A stretch of DNA of 64,000 bases from contig NC_045151.1 of the NCBI RefSeq assembly GCF_008831285.2, positions 3,717,544 to 3,781,543 on the forward strand, read 5' to 3'. The translations under genes were made by a program, and so were the position numbers. The notes beneath the pieces are model-generated. The model was not told the DNA's origin, searched no databases, and was given only the letters and a program-made list of their open reading frames with translations. Source of the stretch: Nymphaea colorata. Its lineage: Eukaryota; Streptophyta; Magnoliopsida; Nymphaeales; Nymphaeaceae. This document shows, piece after piece, positions 1 to 11,386 of the stretch (position 1 is the first letter of the stretch; each line of letters begins with the position of its first letter).

Positions 1-400
1 ATTTCATTGAAGGAGAATGAAATTTGTCACAATAGCCATCTGGTCAGATGCCTCCCCTTTGCCTCCCCAAAGAGAAAGGTAAGATAGGTTTAAGGAGGCT
101 AACTGACTTTAACCATGCATATCTTGCAGCTTTAGATTGCAAAGCCTTGCAAACTGATTCCCTTTGCTTGAATATGATAAGAGCCAGAAACATAGCTCCC
201 AAAGCCCATGGATCGTCAACTCTTACCCAGGCTGTTTTTCCATGTGGCGGCACATATTCTCAGCATGGAAAACAATTGGGTCCCAAGTCATATGGGAGGT
301 ACATAGTGGCTTGCACACCAAATTCTTCGTTGATGGCTGCCAAGGCTGCCCGCTGCAACCTTCCACCTACTAGTGACTCCTAGTTTTTGTGCAGTTCATG
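1..400 (+). pseudogene. LINE-like ORF2 C-terminal remnant (copy A)
   Basis: The plus-strand frame at 48-383 has the layout of the C-terminal part of plant LINE ORF2 after the reverse transcriptase: CLPKEKGKIGLR, then LTDFNHAYLAALDCK, then LCLNMIRARN, which fits the family pattern P-K-x-x-G-G-L-G-x-R-x-L-x-D-F-N-x-A-x-L-A-x-L. The following zf-RVT-like part is in another frame (164-373): MWRHIFSAWKTIG followed by TKFFVDGCQGC. A frameshift therefore separates the two parts. Relative to copy C there is a 5 nt insertion near 75. No endonuclease or RT core is present in the window; the 5' part lies to the left or is lost. Family call is from pattern recognition only. Confidence 0.6.
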
Positions 401-1317
401 AGTTCATTTTTCATGGGCAGCAGCAAACTTGCAGAAGCTGTTTTTTCCAGGAAACACTAAATATATAAAGAGACATCTACCCAGGTCATGTGAAGCTGCC
501 CCATATAATTGAATCTAGGCCCATCCAACTACAATACTGAATTAAAGTTAGGTATCTTGGCCCTTGGCAGCAGGTAAATGAATTGCTCACGTCAATTTCC
601 ATCATCTTCTTCCCTTAGGAGAGGGAGAGAGATGTATTGGTATGTCTATTACGCCTGACTTTTTCATATCTCGGCCTTCCTCTTGTTGCTCTCTTTGGCA
701 CTCATAAGCTTTAAATTTTGTGTGTGGACAACAATCTGCTCTCTTTCATTTCCTAAAAAGAACTTCAGATGGCTTGCTTTGGTGTCAAAATGTATGTTCA
801 ATGATTGGCTGCAACTCAATGCTTCTGTTCCATTCCGTGGGACCGTGTCCATCAAATTCTTCCATAGCAATATATCTGTTGCATATTGATTGGGACATGG
901 AAATGTTTCCCTTCACCGTCCATACCATGTGGACAACTCTACAATTTTTTAAAGAAAAGTTCCAATGCATGCTGCCAGCAGGTTCTCAAAGATGTTAGAA
1001 ATAAATTTTAGGGTCCTTGGGTTTAAAAAAGATCACATGATTGATTCTTTATGCTTTGGAATGTGGATCATTATGTGCCGGCCCCAGCTTGAAATTTTGG
1101 ATGAATGATCAATGGGCTTAGATGAGATTCATAAGATTAAATAATGTGAATAAAATGAGAAAATTAATATCAAAATTTGAAACAGTCCATACAATTTTAA
1201 TTCAATGTCAAATTCCAGAAAAGGATAATGCCAAAAGTATAACAAAATTGCAAGACTGGAAAATTAAGCCTTGGTCCGTGGCGCTGTTGAAGAACTTGGT
1301 CAGACTGTAGAATAATC
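400..1317. other. Degenerate segment downstream of LINE remnant (A)
   Basis: Less AT-rich than its surroundings, shared with 44790-45735. Short frames on both strands (664-998) have no recognisable domain. It may be decayed 3' sequence of the LINE, but no poly(A) tail or target-site duplication could be identified. It ends where the right arm of a foldback begins, so this segment interrupts or replaces the left arm. Confidence 0.5.
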
Positions 1318-1375
1318 TATAGCCTTACAAAATTGCAAGACTGCCAAAATTCCAATGCATGCTGCCAGCAGCTTC
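1318..1375. other. Patch of locally templated sequence (A only)
   Basis: Absent from copy C, where the flanks join directly at about 45735-45765. The patch contains ACAAAATTGCAAGACTG at 1327-1343, identical to 1242-1258, and then 22 nt at 1350-1371 identical to 960-981. Two nearby templates copied in tandem at one junction is the usual mark of template switching during end-joining repair. Confidence 0.75.
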
Positions 1376-1500
1376 AGTATTCTTGCTTTCTTTTCCATTT
1401 TCAGCTTGTTAATTGACTGAGGTTGCTAATGTTGTTACATTGTGTCTACCTATCTCATGGAGTCTTGGTAATCTTGGCTAACTGTCTTCTTGTACCTCAT
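1376..1500. repeat. Half foldback (right arm only), A
   Basis: Matches the right arm of the complete foldback at 26574-27000, including the pyrimidine run followed by TTTTCAGCTT. The left arm is missing because the LINE-bearing segment takes its place. Confidence 0.7.
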
Positions 1501-1696
1501 TCACATACTCAAGAACTTTATAAAGAGGTTCAATCTGATAGAGAAGGACGGACAATGGTTTTTCACTAGTATCAGATACGTATCATTGGTCAGTTAGTCT
1601 GCTTTATTCAGTAGATCACCAACACGTACTTTCCAAACTTTCTCTAACTCATGCAAAGCCATTTTTCAGAGGCAGAAAATGCTCACCAGATTTCAA

Positions 1697-1698
<2 letters not shown>

Positions 1699-1731
<33 letters not shown>
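1699..1731. repeat. (AT)n microsatellite
   Basis: About 16 AT units, followed at once by TTACGTGCTTTGATCATGAG, the fixed start of the (AT)n-capped repeat. Confidence 0.95.
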
Positions 1732-1732
<1 letters not shown>

Positions 1733-2569
1733 CGTGCTTTGATCATGAGATGTTTAATTAATTGTGTTACATGGTTAACAAGGTGTTACTTATAAATAAA
1801 ATTTCCAAAATATTTTTACGAAAAAATTTTGCCATCCCTTGTGAAGTACTTGAATGATATATAGTTTACAATTTTATGCCGAAGGAAAAAATATGTGGAA
1901 CCTTGTTAACTCCCTACTAAATAGATCAATCAGCCAATAACTCAGTTCTCATTGTCCACAAACTCAATGTATCATGTTTCTTTCCAAGCTTGTTTCACAA
2001 AGAGAAAAGTTAGGATTTCTGTTAATACAAGAAGCATGAGGAGGATTAAAAAAGTTAAAACAAGAGCAAATTAACCCTAGATTTTTTATCTGGTTGGGTA
2101 ATTTTCTCAGCCGTCCATCTTGGAAATATCAACAACTAAAATCAATATTTACGGATCTCGTACCTTATAATATAAACATCAGAGAGAACAAAAAAAGTGA
2201 TTTGTTAAACAACATTTATGTAGATAGTGGGTAATCAACCACTGACATCACCAAAAAATTATCAGTTCCCAATATACTGGCTGTAATCGTTAAAGAATTC
2301 AAACCAAAAAGTTTTTACAGTTCAAACGAATTATTTTATACATTTTCTTCTCATTAATTAGAAAAACAAGTCTCATGATTTTTTTACACACTTGCATACA
2401 CATTAACCGTGTTTTGTTATATAATTAAATCTGGTTATCTGAAACTCTAATTGTTTTTAACATATCAAAGACACTAAGCTTCTTTAGTAGCTTTAAAGCT
2501 TTAATGTTTTTTACTGCCTTGAAAAATCAAAGAAATGAAATCAATATCTATAATAATTTTGATATATAA

Positions 2570-2570
<1 letters not shown>
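1732..2570. repeat. (AT)n-capped repeat and AT-rich spacer (A)
   Basis: First of a family beginning TTAxGTGCxTTGATCATGAG right after an (AT)n array. A recognisable body of about 400 bp contains TTACATGGTTAACAAGGTG, CTTGTGAAGTACT and AAGTTAGGATTTCTGTTAAT. Short plus-strand frames (such as SVNTRSIRRIKKVKTRVKL in the sister copy at 27461) recur among copies but are not recognisable proteins. The constant position of the array at one edge suggests either an element with a TA-rich tail read on the minus strand or an element that inserts into TA microsatellites. Confidence 0.6.
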
Positions 2571-2573
<3 letters not shown>

Positions 2574-2667
<94 letters not shown>

Positions 2668-2689
2668 GTGTGTGTGTGTGTGTGTGTGC
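2574..2689. repeat. (AT)n(TG)n compound microsatellite
   Basis: About 45 AT units followed by about 12 GT units. The long Tyr-Ile frames across it on both strands are artefacts. Copy C has a shorter array at 46963-47070. Confidence 0.97.
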
Positions 2690-3420
2690 ATTGATCATGA
2701 AACATTTACTAATTTTATTACATGGTTAACAAGGTGTTACTTATAAATAAATTTTTCAAAAAGGTGAACAATTTATAATTTATATTTTCACGGAAAAATA
2801 ATGTCATACCTTGAGAAGTACTAGAATTATCAATAAAAGACTCTAAGCTAGTTTAGTAGCTTTGAAGCTTTTATGTTTTTTTACTGCTGTGAAAAAATAA
2901 AACAATGAAACCAATATCTAAAATATTTTGGAACATGTATATATATATATATACCAAAATATTTTAGATATGTACAGGTGTGTGTGTGTTACACGCATTG
3001 ATTATGAAACATTTCTTAACTTCATTACATGGTTAAAGCTTTTATGTTTTTTGCTGCTGTTAAAAATTAAAGAAATGAAACCAATATCTAAAATATTTTG
3101 AAATATATATATAATATATATATATTCCAAAATACTTAAGATATGTATGTGTGTTTGTGTGCGAGTTACATGCATAGATTATGAAACATTTTTTAACTTC
3201 ATTACATGGTTAACGAGCTGTTACTTATAAAAATAAATTTTTCAAAAAGGTGAACAATTTATGATTTATATTTCAAGGAAATTGTGTCTTATAGAATGAT
3301 ATATTATATATTTTTATGCCAAGGGGAAAAAAATGTTGAACCTTGTGACCCACCAAGTAATTGACCAATCGGCCAATATATATGTACATCTATATAGTAC
3401 TCTCAACACAAAATCACGTC
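2690..3420. repeat. Tandem ~165 bp units with AT-cored hairpins
   Basis: Two successive units, each starting near AGCTTTTATGTTTTTT (2868 and 3036) and ending TTCATTACATGGTTAA. Each contains an inverted repeat, ATATCTAAAATATTTTG and its complement, flanking a short AT run (about 2912-2975 and 3087-3145). Copy C has the same pair at 47245-47610. Arm B has a single unit with a perfect stem. Confidence 0.75.
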
Positions 3421-3784
3421 TTAAAGTTTCTCACTTTTATCAATTAGTAGCTTTAAGGATATGTCATGGTTACTTAACTTAAGTAATTAACTCGAAGATG
3501 AATTTGGGAAACTCCATTAGTGAAGGATGTGTTACAATAATATAGACGATAATATAATGATTTTAAAGGAAAAATATCTAAATACTAGCCGAACATGATG
3601 TTGGGACAACACAAGCAGAAAATAAGCATATGAAGATATGAATGGAAGCAACTGAAAAGCTACAAACAACAAAGCATTCTTCTTGTTAGTCTATAAATTT
3701 AAAGAGAGAGGAAAAGAAAGAGAGATCTGATTAAATTTTAATTATTGTGGAGAAAGAGCGAGAGAGGGAAATAGAGACATATAC
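3421..3784. other. Sequence 3' of the TIR exon (A)
   Basis: AT-rich, with purine-rich AGAGAG tracts around 3710-3775. On the minus strand it follows the GTATAT donor of the TIR exon, so it would be the start of an intron. No NB-ARC or LRR coding sequence follows. Confidence 0.4.
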
Positions 3785-4266
3785 CCATTTATGTCCTTGA
3801 TCAGATTGAAGCCAGAGAGATTTCCAACTTTCTTCAATGCTATCCTCCATTTCCTCACCTCCGCTTGGTATTGCTTCTTGTTGGAGATTTGAAGGGCCAG
3901 TTCTGGTTGCGGATGCCGGAAGTTACCACACCAAGGCCTGCATTATCTCCTTACTGCACTCCACACTTTTGGTCACATCTTTCAAGCACCATTTCAATTC
4001 TGCAAAGCATATGGATAAGATGAGGACAAAGATCTTGGACCTCTCTATGTATTCAAATAGTTTCTCGATATCCTCCCCCTTTTCCATCATTCCGCTGTCC
4101 ATGAAGTTGGAAATACCACGCTCCTTGAGGCCCTCATAAAGATATCCAATGAAACACTTTCTGATGTCTTCGCCCCTGAAGCTGAAAAACACTTCAATCT
4201 CAGATCGACCACTCTTGGTGAAGACGGTGAAGGAGTTAATGGCTCCACTCCCTCACCTGCCTCCAT
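3785..4266 (-). pseudogene. TIR-domain exon of an NLR resistance gene, broken (A)
   Basis: Minus strand. The frame at 4192-3923 carries the TIR start FFSFRGEDIRKCF, the helix YEGLKERGISNFMD, then EDIEKLFEYIERSKIFVLIL and KWCLKDVTKSVEC. A shifted frame further on has EVRKWRIALKKVGNLSGFN, the usual end of plant TIR exon 1, and stops at a GG/GTATAT donor (3785). In plant TIR NADases the WCLxE glutamate is catalytic; here it reads Asp (codon 3977-3979). The upstream ATG (4264-4266; MEAGEGVEPLTPSPSSP) is one base out of frame with the TIR. There is no NB-ARC or LRR downstream. In a working gene this domain would oligomerise and cleave NAD+ in immune signalling; this copy cannot encode a full domain. 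Confidence 0.85.
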
Positions 4267-4680
4267 GTTTCCTCTAATTCCTCTATTAACATTTTGTTCG
4301 GTAGAAAATTTTCTCAAAAGCATGCGGTGGACATCTTCCTGCAACAAATCCTTGATTCATTGATGGAAGACATGACCAAAAAGAACCTTATTCCTCTTAC
4401 CAAATGCTAATTTGGCTTCCTAGCAAAGAAGCAGCATCTCATGTTTTGTGTGTTCTCTTTTTATGAAATGCATAACACGGGCTAAGTCAGGCAAATTAGG
4501 GTTGTCTTATACCATTCCTAGAGTGTCCAAAAAAGGCATTTATGTTCTCTGCATTATGCTATCAAGCACCATCAAGCTGTGTTAGATAAGAAGAACACTA
4601 TGTTTTATGCTATACATTTCCAAAACATCAAATATTATACAGGGAGTTTTTTTAAAACCCAAAAATTTGCTAGCCACACA
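4267..4680. other. Region 5' of the TIR exon (A)
   Basis: Upstream side of the minus-strand TIR exon, conserved in B (29457-29825) and C (48605-49005). A short minus frame (MLQEDVHRMLLRKF, up to 4347) runs into the MEAGEG segment. No clear TATA box was found. Confidence 0.4.
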
Positions 4681-6200
4681 TGTCACTTGATATCACCCTA
4701 CCATAACCATTGATACATGCCCTTTCTGGCAACCTTATGACCTTATTCTATTCTAGTGACAAATAAAAAATCTATCAAGGTCAACCATGTGGGACCTTGA
4801 CTCCCCACAGAACACACTACACCTCATTCACAAAGCAAATTGTAAGCAATGTAGATTGAACATAACAGAAAGAAAATGTTTGGATATCCGAAACGACCGA
4901 ATAGCCCCTTAACACAGATTTTCTTTTAATGCTAAAATTAGAGTAAAAGGAAAGCCCCATAAGACATGTTAGGCATCATATACACAAGTTTAGCATTTGA
5001 TAAATCTGTTGCAAGGATTGTGATAATGTGATGAAACATAAAAAATAATGTTTCATGAAATCTATTGTCATTATTAATGCAAATTCATCAAATTCATGTT
5101 GCAAAACACCTCTAAAAAAAATAAAAAAGGAAAAATGGAGGGGCAATTTTCTTGTAAGGGCCCAACAATCTGACATTACATGTTTCAATACTGTATTTGT
5201 CCCCATGCACAATGCAAGGCACACCAACCCACATCCATTCTGTCTAATTAACAAACCATTTGTCAATATTGAAGAACCCGATTATGCATCCTTGGTTCCA
5301 ACCCTTCCCTGCATTTTCATTACTAATAAAAGAACAACATTGCTATATCCAGTGAAGGCATGTATGCCTTCATTTTATTTTATTTTAGCAAATATAAACT
5401 ACTGTTTTGAATTACTGATTATAAAATCTACATATGTGCCTCCACATTTCCTTTTCAAAAAATTGTCTTCGACCAAAGCAGGTTTTGTACTCCACACAGT
5501 GCATGAAATTTTCATGCGTTAATATTGATCATTACAAAAATACTCCTGCTTAATAAAAAAAAGCTTTTGTAGAGACAAAAAAATTTGAAATAAATTAAAA
5601 GTATAAAAAATATATGTTTTTTAGATAATTTCCATAACGTTGCAACCCCTACCATGTTTTGTTTTTGCTGTATATGTGTTACATGCACAAACCGGTGCAC
5701 TTAACTCACCGAATCTTTAATGTTCTGCTCAAAGGCCAAGCTTGATAACCTTTTGATTTTCCCATTTCCATTTGAGCACGAATGCTGGCATTCATAATCT
5801 GCACTTGCAACTGCCTACCTACACATAATGTGAGGTGTGCTTGAATGATTGATTTTTTTTTTTTTTAAATGAAATCTTATGTTTTTTTTCTTTGAGTGAG
5901 TGGGAGATAATTAGCAACTTACCATCCTGAAAAGAGGCCCACCATGCCTTAGGGGTCATGAACTACATCAGCTTCAACTATGGCAGAACTGCATCCTTCA
6001 GCTTAGGTACCATGTTCCACCACTTAAGATGCATAAGCATAATACCCATGTAAATTGAACTAAAGACCTGCATTTTCACAGGTCCAAAACACGACCAGTT
6101 TTGCTGTGCCTTTTGAGGCAACTCCATTCTTATGTGTAAAAGATACAATGACAATACTATAGTTTTGTAAACTTTACATCTTCAAATACATAGATCTCAA
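4681..6200. repeat. Unassigned 1.5 kb module M1 (A)
   Basis: Starts near CACTTGATATCACCCTACCA. Shared with 29830-31335, 49010-50525 and, with internal deletions, 15570-16508 and 59524-60164. A more diverged relative lies at 9700-10400, 40930-41400 and 53950-54700. A plus frame at 5055-5522 (155 codons) is the longest plus-strand frame in the window, but its relatives are broken at several places, so I do not call a gene. Contains the MITE-like element at 4965-5113. Confidence 0.65.
4965..5113. mobile_element. MITE-like element, family 2
   Basis: About 150 bp, starting ATGTTAGGCATCATA and ending with the imperfect complement ATGTTGCAAAACACC. AT-rich, no coding capacity, often followed by TAAAAAA. 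It recurs inside every M1 copy. A relative at 10047-10207 has clearer ends (GAGCTGTTTGGTAACATTAA against GGGTGTTCAGCAACATGAT). The C-T-G-T-T-T-G-G type end is common among plant hAT- and Harbinger-derived MITEs. Target-site duplications not established. Confidence 0.5.
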
Positions 6201-6724
6201 ATCAACATCCCTCCCCTCCGACTTGACATCTTTAAATTTGAGATACAAGGTAAACAAGGATTCAAATCTTCTAAAGTCTGAGATAATTGGAAGCATCTTG
6301 AAAGAAATACTTACGTGTTAGCAGCTGCGACCATCCTTCTCACTTCCTACAAATCTAACAAGTGTTACAATAAGTCAGAGATTTATTTTAGAAAATCCAA
6401 CAAGAGGGCATGATGCATCATCCCCTCTTGGAATAAGCCATTTATTCTCTTTAGTTCAGAATTTTCATTTGAGACTCCTACTTCAGATACATTCCTACAA
6501 ATAAGCCTCCATTTTTCTCCTGAATTTTTGCATCTCCGCACGTGTGGGGGTAGCTTTAATTTATTCAATTCTGTATGTGAAGAAATGAAAAAGCCGAAAA
6601 AAACACCACAAATCATCACCAATGCTCTATATATATATAGTATTAAGGTGATTTCTTAGAATGTAAAGAAAGGCAAAAACATGATAAGGTTATTTTATAT
6701 GCAAAATAAGTGGTGTATAACATT
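6201..6724. other. Spacer before foldback 1 (A)
   Basis: No gene seen. Shared with 31340-31850 and 50525-51050. A minus frame 6383-6622 has no recognisable domain. Ends with a short AT run (6627-6640) and the purine-rich lead-in AATGTAAAGAAAG that precedes most foldbacks. Confidence 0.4.
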
Positions 6725-7265
6725 GCTTTTGTGCTTCACTTAGTTTGAATTTTGGGAAGACGGTTAGTTAGCTGCACCCAGGACTCCATGAGACAGGCAA
6801 GTATACACAAATAAAAACATAAAGCAATAAGAGGGTCTTTGTCAAACCATTGAGAAGCTGAAGATGGCATTAGAAGCAACAATTAACAAGGTATGTATAA
6901 GTCTATTGTACTTGTAAGCAAAAGTCTAAATGTTTCATCACTACTATAGGAACTATGTAACCTCAAAACTAGTAGCTTCTTTTCATCAATTGTGTGAGTC
7001 CAACAAGTTCCATGGTCCCAATAGTGCAAACAAAATGTTGTTCATCTACGTGATCCCAAGTCACATCCTGATAGTACAATAGATTTAATCTACATGCCGT
7101 ATGAATTTTTGCTTTCTTTTCCATTCAGATTCTCAATGGACTGAGAAAGACCCATCAGCGTGTTATTGATCATCTTCTTATGTTGCGTCTATCTGTCTCA
7201 TGGAAGCTTTCGTAATCCCAACTAACTGTCTTCCTGAAGTCTAAATCAAGTGAAGAACGAAGGCC
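6725..7265. repeat. Foldback 1 (A): ~0.5 kb imperfect inverted repeat
   Basis: Left arm GCTTTTGTGCTTCACTTAG..., right arm ending in the complement AGTGAAGAACGAAGGCC. The arms share, in order, the blocks GGAAGAC.GTTAG, CCATGAGACAGG, CAATAAxAxxxTGGGTC and ATTGAGAAGCTGAAxATGG. The hairpin-tip stem is less well kept than in foldback 2. The transcript of either strand could fold into a long stem. Confidence 0.85.
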
Positions 7266-8160
7266 ACTTGCCTCATTCACATATTCAAGAACTTTATGAA
7301 GACAATCTGACTGAAGGATATGCAACACAGTGACGTTAGTATCAAATCCTTAAATTGAGGTCACTCTTATCAAGCTCAGAGGGATACTTGGATTTGTCCT
7401 TCAACAATCAAATTTATAGAAAAAATATGTGTGAGCAGTAAGACATTGGAAAATAGCATTTCATGAAACATTATATGCTTAAGTAAAAAAACTCAGGTTT
7501 TGATGTATCAAAAACAGGAATGGCCATTTCAGGTTCCAATATTGTTGTTGACATTTTTCTTTTAAATATGGGAAGAATGACGATTTTATGTTTCAATATT
7601 ATTGTTGACATCGGAGGCCACTTGTCATTTATCACTACTAATTGTGCATTCCAAACTTCAAGTATTTGTATCTAAATTTTGCTAACTTATGATTGTGCTT
7701 TATTTGAGAGAATAGTGTTGGCAAAAGGACTTCTCACGTCCTACATTGTCTGAAAACTAAGATGTCATAGACTTATACATCGGCGACATAGTTCTTGTAC
7801 TAGTGCAGCAAATTATTCAAATTTGAAAGCTATATAGATAAATAAATAAAGTTCTTGTCACAATGTATTTGATAACAGTAATAGAAATGTTAGATTTTAA
7901 TATTAGTATTTTTGCCTTTGATTGCTATATAGATATATATATGTATATATATTGTGTATGAGAGAGAAATTGGTAGTTACTAAACTCTTAGGTGCCAACC
8001 CTATAAAAAATCATTTTGACCACTGGTTCTTCCAATATAAATTGTTGAAAAAAATTGATTGAAAAAGTTACTCCTTATGCTAGATTACGAAAATACCCTT
8101 CTTGAATTGTTCTCAGTTGTCCATCTTCGAAAAATCAATGGGTAAAATTATTGTTTTTGT
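7266..8160. repeat. Post-foldback module M2 (A)
   Basis: Follows the foldback in the same order in every arm. Contains a block of about 60 bp twice in direct orientation, with shared core TTTCAATATTxTTGTTGACAT (7538 and 7592). Then CTAATTGTGCATTCCAAACTT and GTGCAGCAAATTATTCAAATTT. No coding sequence recognised. Confidence 0.65.
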
Positions 8161-8390
8161 ATCTCATGCCTAGCAATCTCTCTCTCACTCTCTCTCTCTC
8201 TCTCTCCCCATGTATATATATATATACACACACACACATAACTTTTCCAATATAAATGGTTGAAAAAAATTGGGAGAAAAAGTTAGACGCTTATGCTAGA
8301 TTATTAAAATACCCTTATTGAATTGTTGTGAGCTGTCCATCTTTGAAAAATCGATGGCTAAAATTATAGTTTATGGGACTCATACCTCAA

Positions 8391-8446
<56 letters not shown>

Positions 8447-8500
8447 CATACACACACACATAGACACGTACATATACATGAATATACACAGATATATAGA
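8161..8500. repeat. (CT)n, (AT)n, (GA)n and (CA)n tracts (A)
   Basis: (CT)n at 8176-8207, then at 8387-8446 a symmetrical CT-AT-GA run (CTCTCT, TATATA, GAGAGA) that can itself form a hairpin, then CA-rich sequence. Between them sits a repeat of the sentence AACTTTTCCAATATAAATGG / TTGAATTGTTxTxAGCTGTCCATCTT, which also occurs at 8030-8120. Confidence 0.85.
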
Positions 8501-9080
8501 GAGAAAAAATGAGATTCAGTAAATGATATTTTAGTTGATTTTTCTACTAATGAATTGTTTGTGTTATGAGAATTATGTAATTGATAGAAACTTCTCAAAA
8601 TCATTATTCTTTATACTTTGAACAAAAAAGATAAAAATGATCTACAATGGAAGAACCATCACCATTGTGCCATTTGACCGTTGACACTAGCGACAATCTT
8701 GAGACAAATCAATAGCTGCAAAACAAATGGTTTTCACCAAAAAATTGTAGGGTAATCTGGTTCCGTGTCAAATGTTTAAGTCGCTAACAAATTTTTGATT
8801 TGCAGACTCACAGTTGACCGGCTTGGGTTTAAAGAATTCTAAAATAAATTTAGACAGTTCTAACAAAAGTTCTTCTTGTTCATTAGAAAAATAACTCTTA
8901 CAACATATTGTATACGCATTAACTGTATATTGTTATAAAAATTAATTTTTCTAGATAAAACACTCATATTTTTAATCAGATCAAAGACACTAAGCCTGTT
9001 TAGTAACTTTAAAGCTTTTATTTATTTTAATGCCATGAAAATTTTAAGAAATGAAACCAATATGTAGAATATTTTGAAGT
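8501..9080. other. AT-rich spacer (A)
   Basis: Shared with 52740-53320 but absent from arm B. No gene seen; a minus frame at 52896-53108 in the C copy has no recognisable domain. Confidence 0.4.
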
Positions 9081-9106
9081 ATACATATATATATGTATAT
9101 ATATAT

Positions 9107-9640
9107 TATGTGCATTGATCGTCTGACATTTTAATTAATTGCATTACATGGTAAACAAGGTGTTATTTATAAAGTAATTTTTTCAAAGAGGTGAACGGTG
9201 TATCATTTATATTTTTATGAAAAAAATATGTCGTACCTTGTGAAATACTAGAATGATATATAATATGTTTTTACACCGAAGAAAAAAAAGTTATGTTGAA
9301 CCTTGCGAAGTACAAACTAAATCGAACAATCGGACAATAAATCACTTCTCAAAGTCCCCATGCTCAATCAATACGTACTTTGGTTACATGTATCATGGCT
9401 TCATCCAAGCTTGTTTTACAAATAGAAATTAGGATTTTTGTTAAAACAAGAAGCGTAAGGAGGATTAAAGAACTTAAAATAAGAGTGAAATTAGCTCAAA
9501 ATTTTTTATTTGGTTGGGTAATTTTCATAACCTTTGTCCATGGTCTATTTTTATACGGATGTCAACATATTCGATATAATTCAGAGATCTTATTAAACAG
9601 TTTTAAAAAAGGAGAAAGAAAACAAAGAATATCCAATTAA
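9107..9640. repeat. (AT)n-capped repeat (A, second)
   Basis: Begins TTATGTGCATTGATCGTCTG after a short AT run (9083-9106). Plus frame 9380-9640 (VKTRSVRRIKELKIRVKLAQ) is the clearest version of the recurrent short frame of this family. Its C counterpart at 53437 follows a much longer AT array. Confidence 0.6.
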
Positions 9641-10739
9641 GTATCATATGCAATACTCTAGAAACAAGTATTTTGAGGATTTATGCGTTTTTAAAGATGC
9701 CCACATTTGATGACCACACATTTCCCATGATATCACCCTACGATAGCCATTCAAACATAACCTTTCTAAAGACATCATGAACTTATTCTAAACCTAAAAA
9801 AAATAGTCTACCAAGTTCACCAGTCATATGTGTGTCCATATTTTTCAGTCATACATTGACCTTGATGGGACCTTGACTCCCCACCGATCATGCTATAAAT
9901 CAGCCAAAAACCAATTTTTAAGCAAGTTAGATTGAATGAAACAGAAAAAATGTTTGCTTGTTTGAAAAGACTAAAAAGGCTCTTAATTCAGTTCTACTTT
10001 AAAAACTAAGAGCAATGATAAAATTGGAGTAAAAAGAATCTCATAAAGAGCTGTTTGGTAACATTAACACTAATTTAGTGTTTCATAAATCTATTTTAAA
10101 GAATATAGCATACTGTTGAAACACTAAAATGTAATGCTTCATGAATGTATCCTTATTTTTATATATCCTCGTAGAACTTCTCATAATCATCATGTTGCTG
10201 AACACCCAATGACAAAGAGAGAAAATATAGGGAAATTTTCTTTTTAAGGCCCAAGAATATGGTGTGACATGCACTGGGTCTTGAGCACATTGCATAGTAC
10301 ACCAATCCAAATCCAATCTGACGGATTACTGAACTAATTTTTCAATATTGGGTATGATCATTTATTCTAATAATCCTCACCATATATTTCATCTTATTTT
10401 ATTTTAGCAAATATATACTTTCGGCTAGGTTGAGAATTCCAATTATGTGCCTTCAAATTTCATTTTGAACAAATCATGTCTACAACAAATCACCATATAT
10501 TTTAACCATTTTATTTATCCTCACAATTTGAGAAGATGCAGACTAATTAAGTTGAGATACTTGATCATTAATGTAAACTATTGAAATATTAATGACTAGT
10601 GCACCACTATATGTGTTTCTATTTGAAGGCAAATGATGGTGTTTAAAATTTCTCCACCTGCAACCATCTGCATACCTGTTCTAAAGGACATTATCACAAT
10701 GACAGGTTAGCAGCTAGTTTTCATTTTGAACAACTATCT
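9641..10739. repeat. Diverged M1-like module (A)
   Basis: Contains CACATTTCCCATGATATCACCCTAC, a diverged match to the M1 start, the MITE-like element at 10047-10207 and the tail TTCATCTTATTTTATTTTAGCAAAT. Counterpart 53940-54984. In arm B only the part from GGGTATGATC onwards is present (33570-33980). Confidence 0.55.
10047..10207. mobile_element. MITE-like element, family 2 (A, second)
   Basis: Ends GAGCTGTTTGGTAACATTAA and the near-complement ATCATGTTGCTGAACACCC. About 160 bp, no coding capacity. Counterpart at 54291-54452. Confidence 0.55.
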
Positions 10740-11222
10740 GTACTACAAAAAAGGAGGTCACGTATGTACAAGTATAGTGGGATGGCATGTCAAGCAGACC
10801 TTTTACCCTAAGAAGACCTTAAACCATAAAAAGGAAGGGCTTAAGTTTAGACTTCTGTCTTTGGTCAAGCAGTGGGCCGTTCTGCTCACCCAAAAAACCA
10901 TCACATAATCATTGAGGAGACTCCAGCATTACCCACAACAAAATGGTGCGTCATCAATGCTCATCATGACTACCGTTCATCGAGATATATAAACAAGCAT
11001 CTGCAATTCAAAAATACCCCATTGATGCTCATTAAGGCATCGCCCGTCAAGAAACCAAGCAGTTGTGATTTTTATATCTTTGAGCCGAATTGTTGGGTAA
11101 CACATAAGTCGTGAATTGATCTCAGTTCTACAATTTTAATGTAAATAAAAGTATGCATCATACACGTGTGACAGACTGTAAATTATATCTTAAAAATAGC
11201 TTGATGACACAATGTTTCTTTA

Positions 11223-11386
11223 GGGCCTGTTCGGCAATCAGAATAGCAATACATGCACGTATCTGTTGTAAAAATAGAGGGACATTCGTGTAGTACTATG
11301 ACAAAATGTTTCATGTGTAGTTTCTCCAATTATTAATGTTGATACATGAAACAATGCGTTATTGTAACCACTGCCAAATAAGCCCC
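11223..11386. mobile_element. hAT/Harbinger-type MITE (A)
   Basis: Starts GGGCCTGTTCGGCAATCA and ends with the imperfect complement CCACTGCCAAATAAGCCCC, 164 bp apart. The interior is AT-rich, with CATGAAACAATG-type blocks. No coding capacity. Target-site duplication unclear. Sits at the same place inside the CACTA-like element in all three arms, so its insertion is older than the A/B split. Confidence 0.65.

Noticed and set aside
2501-2729. Tyr-Ile repeat proteins on both strands (also at 38467 and 46888)
   Set aside because: Translations of (AT)n arrays.
5055-5522. 155-codon plus-strand open frame, the longest on the plus strand
   Set aside because: Relatives in M1 (15989, 30244, 49425, 59640) are broken at several different points, the opposite strand is also open, and no domain is visible.
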